Notes under the pieces: model-generated | The model's database searches: none | Told to the model about the DNA's origin: nothing | What the model saw: only the letters and a program-made list of their open reading frames with translations | In this document: piece after piece, positions 9,239-16,178 of the stretch | How positions within the stretch are numbered: the stretch's first letter is position 1 | How the letters are laid out: every line of letters starts with the position of its first letter | Made by a program: the position numbers and the translations under genes | IMG/VR virus record: IMGVR_UViG_3300031576_000512 | Span: 1 to 62,162 of that record | DNA: 62,162 bases | Reading direction: 5' to 3' (one strand) | Source: a virus

Positions 9239-9697
9239 ATGAAAATCACAGAGATTCGTGTCAAGCTCATTGAGGACAAGGCTGACAACCGCCTTCGAGC
9301 GTTCTGCTCGATCACCTTGGACGACTCGTTTGTCGTCCGTGACCTCAAGATCATTGACGGCACCAAGGGCCTCTTTATCGCCATGCCAAGTCGGAAGCTG
9401 ACCGATCGGTGCCATCGGTGCGGCTACAAGAACAACCTGCGTGCGTACTACTGCAATGACTGTGGTGAGCGGTTGAAAGACAACCGTGCGGCTGTCGACG
9501 ACAATGGTCGCGCCAAGTTGCACGCCGACATTGCTCATCCTATCAATGCCGAGTGTCGCGAAATGATCCAGACGGCAGTGGTCGTGGCTTACAAGGAGGA
9601 GCGCGAGCTCTCCAAGCAGCCTGGTTACGCTTGCACCTACGATGAACCCATGGATGACGACTTGGTACATGATCGTCCTCGTCGCCCCATCAATTGA
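9239..9697 (+). CDS. spoVG: SpoVG-family protein with zinc-ribbon insertion
   Basis: SpoVG is a small RNA/DNA-binding regulator in bacteria. The diagnostic blocks are intact: [27 protein letters not shown] and [15 protein letters not shown]. Between them sits an insertion with Cys58, Cys61, Cys72 and Cys75, forming a treble-clef or ribbon-like zinc site. Total length is 152 residues, against about 85-100 for classic SpoVG. From memory, the insertion resembles planctomycete SpoVG proteins. The start follows GAGGAG and the AGTAAA/TTACT palindrome. Captured host regulator is the likeliest origin. Confidence 0.85.
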   Translation: MKITEIRVKLIEDKADNRLRAFCSITLDDSFVVRDLKIIDGTKGLFIAMPSRKLTDRCHRCGYKNNLRAYYCNDCGERLKDNRAAVDDNGRAKLHADIAHPINAECREMIQTAVVVAYKEERELSKQPGYACTYDEPMDDDLVHDRPRRPIN

Positions 9698-9725
9698 GAA
9701 ACCTGTTCCATGAAAGGAGACCAAC

Positions 9726-10070
9726 ATGGACATTCACATCGATCAAGCCTGCAAATACCTGAAGATCGGCTCTGTGGTTGAGACCATGGGCGACGTGTGG
9801 CAGATCGAGAGCCTCGATGAGACCGAGAAGCGGATTCACCTTCGCTCGATTCGCACCAAGAATACCGGCAGCTTCCTCATCAAGGACATCACCGGCATGT
9901 TGCTGCCGATCTGTCATGAGAAGCACGAACTCCCGACACCGGTCAAGGCTGGCCCGGTCAAGAATGAAGTTGCTGCTGGGCCAGCAGCCAAGTTGACTGG
10001 CACGAGTGAAGTGACGCCGGTGGCTCCTCCCAAGACGCCTGGTCCGGCCGCACCAACCCCGAAGAAATGA
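9726..10070 (+). CDS. Unknown protein with Pro-rich tail (114 aa)
   Basis: The start lies behind AAAGGAG. A compact beta-rich N-terminal domain (about 1-70, including GSVVETMGDVWQIESL) is followed by a Pro/Ala-rich flexible tail. The phrase G-D-x-W-Q-I-E also occurs in the Tat-signal protein at 18657. Function unknown. Confidence 0.6.
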   Translation: MDIHIDQACKYLKIGSVVETMGDVWQIESLDETEKRIHLRSIRTKNTGSFLIKDITGMLLPICHEKHELPTPVKAGPVKNEVAAGPAAKLTGTSEVTPVAPPKTPGPAAPTPKK

Positions 10071-10082
10071 TTGGATCTCGTC

Positions 10083-10319
10083 ATGGATGGGATAACACGC
10101 GATTGGCTGTGGAATAAGTTGAAAGAGTTCTACATGACAACCGGTCGTGAGGCCAAGATCATGCTAGTCCCACGTGGCGTATGGTTGGCAATGTGTCGAT
10201 GGTCCAGTAATGAATGGGGTGATCCTATTCTTGCCTACAAAGTCAGAGAGGGATACAAACCCCCAAAGTTGTGCGGTTGCAAGTTGTACCTGGAAGCATC
10301 AGCCTTCGCTCTGGTTTGA
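10083..10319 (+). CDS. Unknown small protein (78 aa)
   Basis: The ATG at 10083 is chosen over the in-frame TTG at 10071; neither has a strong ribosome-binding site. Mixed alpha/beta composition with several Trp; no recognised motif. It lies four bases upstream of the kinase gene. Confidence 0.5.
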   Translation: MDGITRDWLWNKLKEFYMTTGREAKIMLVPRGVWLAMCRWSSNEWGDPILAYKVREGYKPPKLCGCKLYLEASAFALV

Positions 10320-10323
10320 CAGC

Positions 10324-10743
10324 ATGAAAACTTTGTATGTCACCGTTGGCCTGCCTCGCTCTGGCAAGTCGACTTGGGCACGGCAGCAGAACGTGCCCAC
10401 CGTCAACCCCGACAGCATACGCCTGGCTTTGCACGGCCAGCGCTTCTATCCGCCAGCCGAGCAGTTCGTGTGGGCAGTGACCAGCCTCATGGTTCGTGCC
10501 CTTTTCATCGCTGGCCATGATAAAGTCATCCTCGATGCCACCAATACTACCAAGTCGAGACGCGACAAATGGTCCTCGACCGAGTGGGCGACTTGCTACG
10601 TGTTGTTTGGCACTGAGAAGGAAGAGTGCATCTGTCGTGCAGGTGATGACGAGGAACTGATCAGAGTCATCGAACGTATGCACGCAGAGGGCGAGCGCGT
10701 GGAACTGACTGAGAATTGGATTCTTCCAAAACCTATCAATTGA
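10324..10743 (+). CDS. P-loop nucleotide/polynucleotide kinase-like protein (139 aa)
   Basis: The ATG at 10324 gives MKTLYVTVGLPRSGKST, with a Walker A motif at residues 9-17. A PNK-like lid follows, with LDATNTTKSRRDKW, the signature of small P-loop kinases of the polynucleotide-kinase/zeta family. At 139 residues it is close to a minimal kinase domain without phosphatase. Likely phosphorylates nucleotides or RNA ends, which would fit the RNA-repair-like fusion at 28222. Confidence 0.75.
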   Translation: MKTLYVTVGLPRSGKSTWARQQNVPTVNPDSIRLALHGQRFYPPAEQFVWAVTSLMVRALFIAGHDKVILDATNTTKSRRDKWSSTEWATCYVLFGTEKEECICRAGDDEELIRVIERMHAEGERVELTENWILPKPIN

Positions 10744-10768
10744 GGTACTTGATTGTGAGTAGCATAAT
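10740..10768 (+). promoter_or_regulatory. Sigma70-type promoter
   Basis: TTGAGG (10740-10745), a 17-bp spacer and CATAAT (10763-10768) precede the gene at 10809. Confidence 0.45.
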
Positions 10769-10808
10769 CATTGCTATACCACCTGTGTGTAACAGAAAAA
10801 TCAGGTGT

Positions 10809-11312
10809 ATGCTCGATGCTGCTAAGCAAAAAAGGAAAACTGTCCCATTATATGAACATGCCATCGAGCTCTTCAGTGAACTCAAGATTGCTGGTTCACT
10901 GACAGAGGTTTATACCGGGCGTACATGTCCGCATTGTGGTGTTGCAACTGTGTGGAGGTGTGCCGATGATATGTATGCGTGTATGACGTTGCAACATTAC
11001 AGTGAGCCTTTCAACGGCAACTTGTTTGGCTTTATCTGTCATCTCTGTAACGTGCTTGATGGCAATTTCGGTACGAAGTTGTTCGTGGAAACGCTGCAAC
11101 GTCCTGGTTTCAAATGGTGTCAACACCACAAAGTTTTCCATCCAGCCAATGATTTTCGCCGCACCGGTCGTTACGGGGGAAGACCGTACTCTGACATTGA
11201 AGCGTATGCCAAGTCTCATCCATTAGGTTATCTGGTTGCTCTGCGTAGTATTTGCAGATCTGCTGAGATAGAGCACAAAGAAAATTCATCGATGGTGACA
11301 AAGGATGATTGA
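10809..11312 (+). CDS. Zinc-binding unknown protein (167 aa)
   Basis: The first ATG with a plausible context is 10809. Cys pairs CPHC and CHLC plus WCQHHKVFH suggest a zinc-stabilised fold. Local base composition is visibly more AT-rich than its neighbours, a possible sign of recent acquisition. No family recognised. Confidence 0.6.
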   Translation: MLDAAKQKRKTVPLYEHAIELFSELKIAGSLTEVYTGRTCPHCGVATVWRCADDMYACMTLQHYSEPFNGNLFGFICHLCNVLDGNFGTKLFVETLQRPGFKWCQHHKVFHPANDFRRTGRYGGRPYSDIEAYAKSHPLGYLVALRSICRSAEIEHKENSSMVTKDD

Positions 11313-11355
11313 CTTTTTGATCTCCTTCCGAGATAATTTATCTTGAAAGGAGATC
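11309..11355 (+). promoter_or_regulatory. Promoter inside an anti-Shine-Dalgarno inverted repeat
   Basis: TTGACT (11309-11314), a 17-bp spacer and GATAAT (11332-11337) form a good sigma70 promoter. GATCTCCTT (11319-11327) is the exact complement of AAGGAGATC (11347-11355), the ribosome-binding site of the next gene. Transcripts from upstream would hide the site. Transcripts starting at this promoter (about 11344) lack the blocking arm. Confidence 0.65.
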
Positions 11356-11360
11356 AAGCC

Positions 11361-11768
11361 ATGTTGTAGATTGATCACGTTTACGTTGTTGTCTGCCGAG
11401 ACATCCCAGTTCGTCATCAGGCTGTTCAAGCATGTCACGCCGCCATTGCAGCTGGCCAGGATCTCATCCGCTGCAAGTCTCCGTACCTCGTCCTCGTCAC
11501 CGTTCCCAACCAGCACGCCCTGATTGCGTTGAGCTGCAAGCTCAGCAGAGCAGGCGTGGCTCATCGTGTTTTCAATGAGGATGACATGGGTGGTCGGCCG
11601 ACAGCTTTGGCGACACAACCAGTGACTCAAGAGCAGCGGAGCCTGTTTGGAGGATTGCCGCTCTATCGGGTGGGTAGCTCAGCAGCAGAGCGTCGCAGCG
11701 GCCCTCAAGGCCAAGCGAAGGTCGGAGGTGCAAGTCCTCCCCCACCCGCTGTGAATGCGTCGGGATGA
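11361..11768 (+). CDS. Peptidyl-tRNA hydrolase 2-like protein with in-frame amber at codon 3
   Basis: A strong AAGGAG precedes ATG-TTG-TAG-ATT. After the TAG the frame stays open and encodes IDHVYVVVCRD, QAVQACHAAIAAGQDL, SPYLVLVTVPN and GGRPTALATQPVTQEQRSLF, the characteristic layout of PTH2 enzymes, which release amino acids or peptides from stalled peptidyl-tRNAs. Homology ends near 11672. The frame then runs through the tRNA-like element to TGA at 11766. Initiation at ATT would lie 17 bases from the Shine-Dalgarno, so expression appears to need amber suppression. A one-base C-to-T change (CAG to TAG) or assembly error is the alternative. Confidence 0.7.
11668..11748 (+). tRNA. tRNA-like element with enlarged anticodon arm
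   Basis: Acceptor GGGTGGG/CCCACCC, D arm GCTC-AGCAGCA-GAGC and T arm GGAGG-TGCAAGT-CCTCC are perfect stems. The usual anticodon arm is replaced by a longer hairpin (11693-11718): TCGC/GCGA, an internal loop, then GGCC-CTCAA-GGCC. The region between D and T arms is 32 nt instead of about 23. The T loop reads TGCAAGT rather than TTCAAGT. The anticodon cannot be assigned. It overlaps the 3' end of the hydrolase frame. Confidence 0.6.
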
Positions 11769-11820
11769 TCAGTAGGCCCCTTTACTGCATGGTCACTGCC
11801 GCTGTCATGCAGACGCATTC
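11753..11820 (+). other. Nested hairpin between two tRNA-type genes
   Basis: GAATGCGTC (11753-11761) pairs with GACGCATTC (11812-11820), and CTGCATG (11785-11791) with CATGCAG (11806-11812), with an inner CAGTA...TACTG. It fills the whole spacer between the tRNA-like element and the suppressor tRNA, so it may be a processing signal. Confidence 0.5.
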
Positions 11821-11825
11821 GCCAT

Positions 11826-11898
11826 CCCGCCGTAGCTCAATTGGAAGAGCAGGAGCTTCTAAAACTCTTGGTTCCGGGTTCGAGTCCCGGCGGCGGGT
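11826..11898 (+). tRNA. Putative amber-suppressor tRNA (anticodon CTA)
   Basis: Acceptor CCCGCCG/CGGCGGG, D arm GCTC-AATTGGAA-GAGC and T arm CCGGG-TTCGAGT-CCCGG are canonical. The anticodon arm is GGAGC-TTCTAAA-ACTCT, with a G-T pair, three Watson-Crick pairs and one C-A mismatch closing a seven-base loop. The loop register places C34-T35-A36 at 11859-11861, reading UAG. The Arg(TCT) register destroys the stem. The charging amino acid is unknown. It lies downstream of the amber-interrupted gene at 11361. Confidence 0.75.
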
Positions 11899-11906
11899 TT
11901 GGAAAT

Positions 11907-11937
11907 CGAAAGCCGACATCTTGCGATGCCGGCTTTC
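11907..11937 (+). terminator. Hairpin, probable terminator or processing stem
   Basis: GAAAGCCG and CATC halves pair across a short loop with GATG and CGGCTTTC. A weak T-rich tail (CGTCGTTT) follows. Confidence 0.5.
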
Positions 11938-12057
11938 GTCGTTTACGATGTCTACATGCCTGACATCTACACTCATCATTCTGATGCACCCAAGCGTTGG
12001 TACAAGATCGGTGTCGGTTTTGTCGATGCTGAAGGCCAGCCATTACAGGAGAATCGT

Positions 12058-12681
12058 ATGTACGAACGTTTCACCGACCGCTCTCGCAAGGTCATGCAGT
12101 TGTCCAACCAGGAGGCCCAGCGCCTCAACCACGAGTATATCGGCACCGAGCACATGCTGCTTGGCCTCATCAAGGAGGGCTCCGGTGTTGCTGCCAACGT
12201 CCTCAAGAACCTCGATCTCGACTTGAACAAATGCCGAGTCGAAGTCCTCAAACTGGTTTCACCAGGGCCGGGCCCCGCTGTGATCATCATGGGCAAGCTA
12301 CCTATGACCCCACGAACGAAGCGTGTCCTCGAAAGTGCCATCCAATCTGCCTTGGATCTCAACCACAACTATGTTGGTACTGAACATCTATTGCTCGGTC
12401 TCGTCACCGAGAGAGAAGGCATTGCTGCGCAAGTCTTGATGAACTTCAACGTCACAGTTGAAACGGTCCGTGAGGAAGTCCTCAACTTACTGGGTTTCAA
12501 TCCTCGGCAGGTGGATGCAGAGGCAGAGGCGGACGAGCAGCTTGAAGAAGGGCTGGCACTGAAAGAGATGCTCAGGGAGTGGCTGACTGCGTGGGTCGGC
12601 GAGCGCCACGAGTACGTGAATGGCTGTTACACTTGTGAATGTTGGGAGGCGTTCGACACCATCTTCCGTCACGCGAGGTGA
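12058..12681 (+). CDS. Stand-alone ClpC N-terminal (Clp-N) domain protein
   Basis: The start at 12058 follows AGGAGA. Two Clp-N repeats are clear: MYERFTDRSRKVMQLSNQEA with EYIGTEHMLLGLIKEG, then KRVLESAIQSALDLNHNYVG with EHLLLGLVTEREG and EEVLNLLG. In ClpC this domain binds adaptors and substrates. Here the protein stops at 207 residues with no AAA+ module, ending in a Cys/Trp-containing tail. The sequence strongly resembles planctomycete ClpC. It could compete for host Clp adaptors or act as one. An in-frame ATG at 11956 has no ribosome-binding site. Confidence 0.85.
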   Translation: MYERFTDRSRKVMQLSNQEAQRLNHEYIGTEHMLLGLIKEGSGVAANVLKNLDLDLNKCRVEVLKLVSPGPGPAVIIMGKLPMTPRTKRVLESAIQSALDLNHNYVGTEHLLLGLVTEREGIAAQVLMNFNVTVETVREEVLNLLGFNPRQVDAEAEADEQLEEGLALKEMLREWLTAWVGERHEYVNGCYTCECWEAFDTIFRHAR

Positions 12682-12683
12682 AC

Positions 12684-13136
12684 GTGGACAAAACCCTGCT
12701 CGCTTATACGGCCGGCTTCTTCGATGGAGAAGGCTGTATTTGTGCCACCCGTAGAGGTTGCCGACTGTTCATTGCCAACACTCGCCTGATTGTGCTCCAT
12801 AGTCTTCGCTTCAAGTGGAGCAAGATGGGGCACATTTATGTTTGGCAATCGAAGAAATACCCACATCACAAACCCAAGTATCACTGGGCAATCACTACTG
12901 GCGAGCAGGCCACACATTTTTTGCGGCACATACGTGACTATCTGATTCTCAAATCTCGGCAAGCCAGCCTTGCGTTGGAACTCATCAGTTTGAACCCTGG
13001 TTCTGGCCATCGGCTGAGAGGCGCAGCTTTAGAACGACGCAACTGGCTCGTTGATGAAATCCGCAGCATCAACCGAAAAACACCACCAGCTCCACATGGA
13101 GATAATCATGTCAGCGCAAGAGAAGTTCCTCGCTGA
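12684..13136 (+). CDS. Single-motif LAGLIDADG-type homing endonuclease
   Basis: The GTG at 12684 follows the previous stop closely (AGGTGAACGTG). The N-terminus carries LAYTAGFFDGEGCI, a LAGLIDADG helix with the acidic catalytic residue, followed by YHWAITTGEQATHFLRHI, typical of the family. At 150 residues with one motif it would act as a dimer. It is free-standing, not inside an evident intron or intein, and its 3' end overlaps the next gene. Confidence 0.75.
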   Translation: MDKTLLAYTAGFFDGEGCICATRRGCRLFIANTRLIVLHSLRFKWSKMGHIYVWQSKKYPHHKPKYHWAITTGEQATHFLRHIRDYLILKSRQASLALELISLNPGSGHRLRGAALERRNWLVDEIRSINRKTPPAPHGDNHVSAREVPR

Positions 13137-13332
13137 AGAACGTGCTCGGATGCGCACTGAGGCTGATTGCAAGCAGGAGCGTTTCCATAAGTTGGCAACA
13201 CTCGAATACTTCTACCTTGAGCATCTGGCTGAAGATTGTGGTAATGGCACTGATTTCGATCATGCCATTCTGCACGGCATTCAGGCCCTCAGAGACCGCT
13301 TTTGTCCGAGAGTCACCAAGGAGACAGGATGA
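13108..13332 (+). CDS. Unknown small helical protein (74 aa)
   Basis: ATG 13108 lies seven bases after GGAG. The product is acidic and helical, with two Cys. It overlaps the end of the endonuclease by 29 bp and the next start (13329) by four bases (ATGA). Function unknown. Confidence 0.6.
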   Translation: MSAQEKFLAEERARMRTEADCKQERFHKLATLEYFYLEHLAEDCGNGTDFDHAILHGIQALRDRFCPRVTKETG

Positions 13333-13730
13333 ACATCTTGCAGATTTCCGTTTTCATCAACATCATGCTCATGGTTGCGATTGGCGTGATGTGCTACAGG
13401 TTGAATCGAGGCAAGGCAAAATCGACCGAGGCTTTCCGCATTTTGAAAGAACTGGAGATGCACCTTGCTTCTAACAAAACCAGATTGAACAACAGTCATC
13501 GTGACACACAGCTTGCTACCGATCGAGCCAGAAAGAACCAGGATCGGTGGGTAAAGTTCCGTCATGACATGATTCGCTTGTACGCCATGCACGAGTTTGT
13601 TGTCATTGGCTGTGAGGACGCTCTTGAGCGTGTGGCCACTTGGCATCAACTGCCAATTGGCGAGCAAGCCGAATGGATGAAGCGTGGCACTGACTTTGTC
13701 GAAAAGACCTACGGACCTTGGGTGGGATGA
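13329..13730 (+). CDS. Membrane-anchored unknown protein (133 aa)
   Basis: Starts after AAGGAGA. One N-terminal transmembrane helix (ISVFINIMLMVAIGVMCY, about residues 5-23) is followed by a charged helical cytoplasmic or periplasmic domain. Overlaps the next start by four bases. Function unknown. Confidence 0.65.
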   Translation: MNILQISVFINIMLMVAIGVMCYRLNRGKAKSTEAFRILKELEMHLASNKTRLNNSHRDTQLATDRARKNQDRWVKFRHDMIRLYAMHEFVVIGCEDALERVATWHQLPIGEQAEWMKRGTDFVEKTYGPWVG

Positions 13731-14605
13731 TGATACGCTTGAACAACAACTATGTTTTTGACTTCGCAGTGGCGAGCGGTGCCTTGGGTTTTGACGGTCG
13801 TGGGTACTGGTGGGAACAGCCATTCCGTTGGTTGGGACAGCTCGACCCTCACCAATTCCTTGTCATCACCAAGACCCTGACTCGTCATCCACGTAAAGGC
13901 AATCTGCGCTGGTGGTGTCCCTGGCGTTGCGTCCGTCCCGTCCCGGGTGGTTTTGTCAACGCAGTGGGCCTCACCAATCCAGGTTTGGACGCATGGTTCA
14001 AGCGTTACTACCATCACGTCGTTGCTGACGAGCTGGCCATCGCTGTCTCTATCGCTCCGGAAACTCCGGACGATGCGAATTGGATGGCCTGGCGCATCAT
14101 GTCCAGTGACGGTTGGCAGTGCATCAAGGCCATCGAGCTCAATGTCTCCTGTCCGAACACTGCCAATGCTTATGAGACCTGCAAGGCGGCCGAGTTGATG
14201 GTCAAGGCCATGCACCCGGCTGGCTTGCCGATCATTTTGAAGTTGGGTTACCAGCAGCCGTTCTTCAAGATCTGCATGGACCTGGATGGTATGGTTAGTG
14301 CCTACGACTTGATCAACACTGTCCCCTGGAGAGACGTCTATCCCTGCCGTCCGTCGCCGCTGGCTCATCTGGGTGGTGGCGGCGTGTCTGGTGAGCCTAT
14401 CATCTACCAGGCGATCCGTGCGTTGCGGCTCGTCAAGGAGTCTGGACTTGTAAAGACGCCGATCATCTCCGGTGGTGCCATTACCGATTTTGAGCAAGTG
14501 AAGCTTCGCTTCAAATTGGGTGCCGATGCTGTGGCATTCGGCTCGATCTTCCTACGTCATCCCACTCGCCCCAACACTATCGTCAATCAATGGAGAGCAT
14601 CGTGA
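13727..14605 (+). CDS. pyrD: Dihydroorotate dehydrogenase, class 1-like
   Basis: Oxidises dihydroorotate to orotate in pyrimidine synthesis, using FMN. Recognisable blocks in order: NAVGLTNPGLDAW, AIELNVSCPNTANAYE (catalytic Cys around residue 142, as in class 1 enzymes), IILKLG, YDLINTVPW, HLGGGGVSGEPI, TPIISGGAIT and GADAVAFGSIFL (FMN phosphate site). 292 residues is a normal length. A pyrimidine-pathway enzyme is an unusual auxiliary metabolic gene for a phage and would boost nucleotide supply. Confidence 0.85.
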   Translation: MMIRLNNNYVFDFAVASGALGFDGRGYWWEQPFRWLGQLDPHQFLVITKTLTRHPRKGNLRWWCPWRCVRPVPGGFVNAVGLTNPGLDAWFKRYYHHVVADELAIAVSIAPETPDDANWMAWRIMSSDGWQCIKAIELNVSCPNTANAYETCKAAELMVKAMHPAGLPIILKLGYQQPFFKICMDLDGMVSAYDLINTVPWRDVYPCRPSPLAHLGGGGVSGEPIIYQAIRALRLVKESGLVKTPIISGGAITDFEQVKLRFKLGADAVAFGSIFLRHPTRPNTIVNQWRAS

Positions 14606-15024
14606 AGCACGAAACCCAAGTCATTAGTGTCCGTGCTCCTGTTGACAAGCTCATCATCCCGGTCGTGAAGGCATTGCTTGCCTTTCCCGAGGTAGCAACC
14701 CTCTACTCGTGCCAAGGTGTTGCTTATGCCCAGAAGACCGCCAAGGAGTGGAACTTCATCAGGGATTCCTCCTATGTGATCTTCACGGCGGGTGGAGGCT
14801 CAGTGATTGAGCTTGCTGTGTTCCTCAATTTCCTCAGCGAGAGAGTCTCCAGCATGGACTGCTACGCACAGTTCGAGCTGCCGATTGTGGGTGTGGCTCC
14901 ACAGATCGAACTTCACTTTCAACAAGAGCACATATCCAAGATGGCTATTTGGCTGCGTGCGATCCGTAAAGAATGGCCCGGACTGAGGGTGGAACTGAAG
15001 TCCCACCTGTCTAAATTTCGATAG
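14602..15024 (+). CDS. Unknown protein (140 aa)
   Basis: The GTG at 14602 (GGAG six bases upstream, GTGA overlap with the previous stop) is preferred to the ATG at 14590. Alpha/beta composition with LYSCQGVAYAQ near the N-terminus. Ends in tandem stops TAG-TGA. Function unknown. Confidence 0.55.
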   Translation: MKHETQVISVRAPVDKLIIPVVKALLAFPEVATLYSCQGVAYAQKTAKEWNFIRDSSYVIFTAGGGSVIELAVFLNFLSERVSSMDCYAQFELPIVGVAPQIELHFQQEHISKMAIWLRAIRKEWPGLRVELKSHLSKFR

Positions 15025-15031
15025 TGAATGA

Positions 15032-15047
15032 GTCATTATTGAATGGC
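15032..15047 (+). repeat. Recurrent intergenic motif GTCAYTATTRAAYGRC, copy 1
   Basis: GTCATTATTGAATGGC follows a stop codon at the start of a gene-free stretch. Related copies are at 41470 and 58682. Confidence 0.45.
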
Positions 15048-15097
15048 CACGTTAGGGGGCACTGCCACCGTGCAGGTCCCAGTGTCACGCACACACG

Positions 15098-15127
15098 GAT
15101 GTGCTGCTTCGGCAGCACATCGTTTTG
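15098..15127 (+). terminator. Rho-independent terminator with UUCG loop
   Basis: GATGTGCTGC-TTCG-GCAGCACATC is a perfect ten-pair stem followed by GTTTTGATT. Confidence 0.85.
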
Positions 15128-15167
15128 ATTGCAGTTACCTTTTTTCTTTTATTTATGGGAGATCAGC

Positions 15168-15806
15168 ATGCCAGATATGCTCGACAGTTTTCCTTACGCT
15201 GAGAAGCAGAAGCGGGCTGAGAAGATCGCCAAGCATCTCGTCCGTTCCAATGATCTTGGTCGTGAAGTTGAGTTGGAGGTTATCGACGAGGACGACAAGG
15301 TGCTGGGTGATCTGGTGAGGAATGAAATGAGCAAATTACAAGATGCTCATCAAAATTCTAGCGTCAAGTTAGTGCAGAACAGGGAAGACCTGGAGAAGCT
15401 GCCCGATGGCGCCAAGACAGCCATCAAGGAAATGCTCGATCAGATGGGCGGTCAAATGCCGCCGGGTGGTCTTTTCCAGGTGAAGATGGATAGTGTCAAA
15501 GGACTTGATGCTGCTGTCGACACGATAATCACCAACGGTGCTATCAATCTTAGTAGCCTCGTTGTTTCCAGATTGGCAGCCGTGCGAGCTACAGCCATTG
15601 CCAGTGCTATCGAAGGACTGGTGACCCGTTCCCACAACTTGCAAGAATCTATGCCCAAGCTGAGAGGGGCAACCAAGGCAGCAGCAACTGCTATTCTCAA
15701 GCGGATCGATGAAGCTATCCTCGTCACCTTTGGCGAGCACAACTACGATGCAGCCGTCAAACTGAACAAGGAGTTGTCCGAGAAGAAGCCACGCAAGAAC
15801 AAGTAA
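15168..15806 (+). CDS. Unknown helical protein (212 aa)
   Basis: Starts at ATG 15168 after GGGAGATC. Highly charged at both ends, with an Ala-rich helical C-terminal half and a KKPRKNK tail. The N-terminus (FPYAEKQKRAEKIAKHL) faintly recalls the K-x-A motif of the virion-like proteins. No family recognised. Confidence 0.65.
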   Translation: MPDMLDSFPYAEKQKRAEKIAKHLVRSNDLGREVELEVIDEDDKVLGDLVRNEMSKLQDAHQNSSVKLVQNREDLEKLPDGAKTAIKEMLDQMGGQMPPGGLFQVKMDSVKGLDAAVDTIITNGAINLSSLVVSRLAAVRATAIASAIEGLVTRSHNLQESMPKLRGATKAAATAILKRIDEAILVTFGEHNYDAAVKLNKELSEKKPRKNK

Positions 15807-15885
15807 GGTTTCGACCAATGTCCCAGGCACGGGCTCTGCTGGAAAGCGGATACCGGTGAGCTTGTGTCCCGCAAAGAGGTTCATC

Positions 15886-16176
15886 ATGCACTACATTCCC
15901 GAGGAACTGACCCTCCACCTGACCTCCATCTTCAAGGACAAGAACGATCCTGAACCCGACTGGTTCCACGTTACTAGCACTCGTGCTGGTCGTAGTATTG
16001 GCCCGAATGCGTTGAACACGCCCTTCAACCCCGTCGACCCGTACCCCTCGCTCAAGGACGCAAAACAGAAGGCGGCAGCGATGTTAGGGGTCGACTACAC
16101 CAGTATCAAGCTGGTACACTATCTTCAGCCATACGTCCAGGCGTATGAAGACCCTGAACCACTCGTCGTGAGGTGA
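15886..16176 (+). CDS. Unknown protein (96 aa)
   Basis: ATG 15886 follows AAAGAGG. A compact alpha/beta domain with no Cys clusters or catalytic motif. Its last codons run into the next gene's ribosome-binding site (GAGGTGATCATG). Confidence 0.6.
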   Translation: MHYIPEELTLHLTSIFKDKNDPEPDWFHVTSTRAGRSIGPNALNTPFNPVDPYPSLKDAKQKAAAMLGVDYTSIKLVHYLQPYVQAYEDPEPLVVR

Positions 16177-16178
16177 TC

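Noticed and set aside
11826-11898. Reading the CTA tRNA as tRNA-Arg(TCT)
   Set aside because: Shifting the loop one base to give TCT leaves mismatches at most anticodon-stem positions. The CTA register keeps a seven-base loop, T33, A37 and a mostly paired stem.
12639-12681. ClpC-like gene being a pseudogene cut by the homing endonuclease
   Set aside because: The Clp-N frame ends at a normal stop with its own tail after two complete repeats, and no ATPase remnants appear downstream of the endonuclease.
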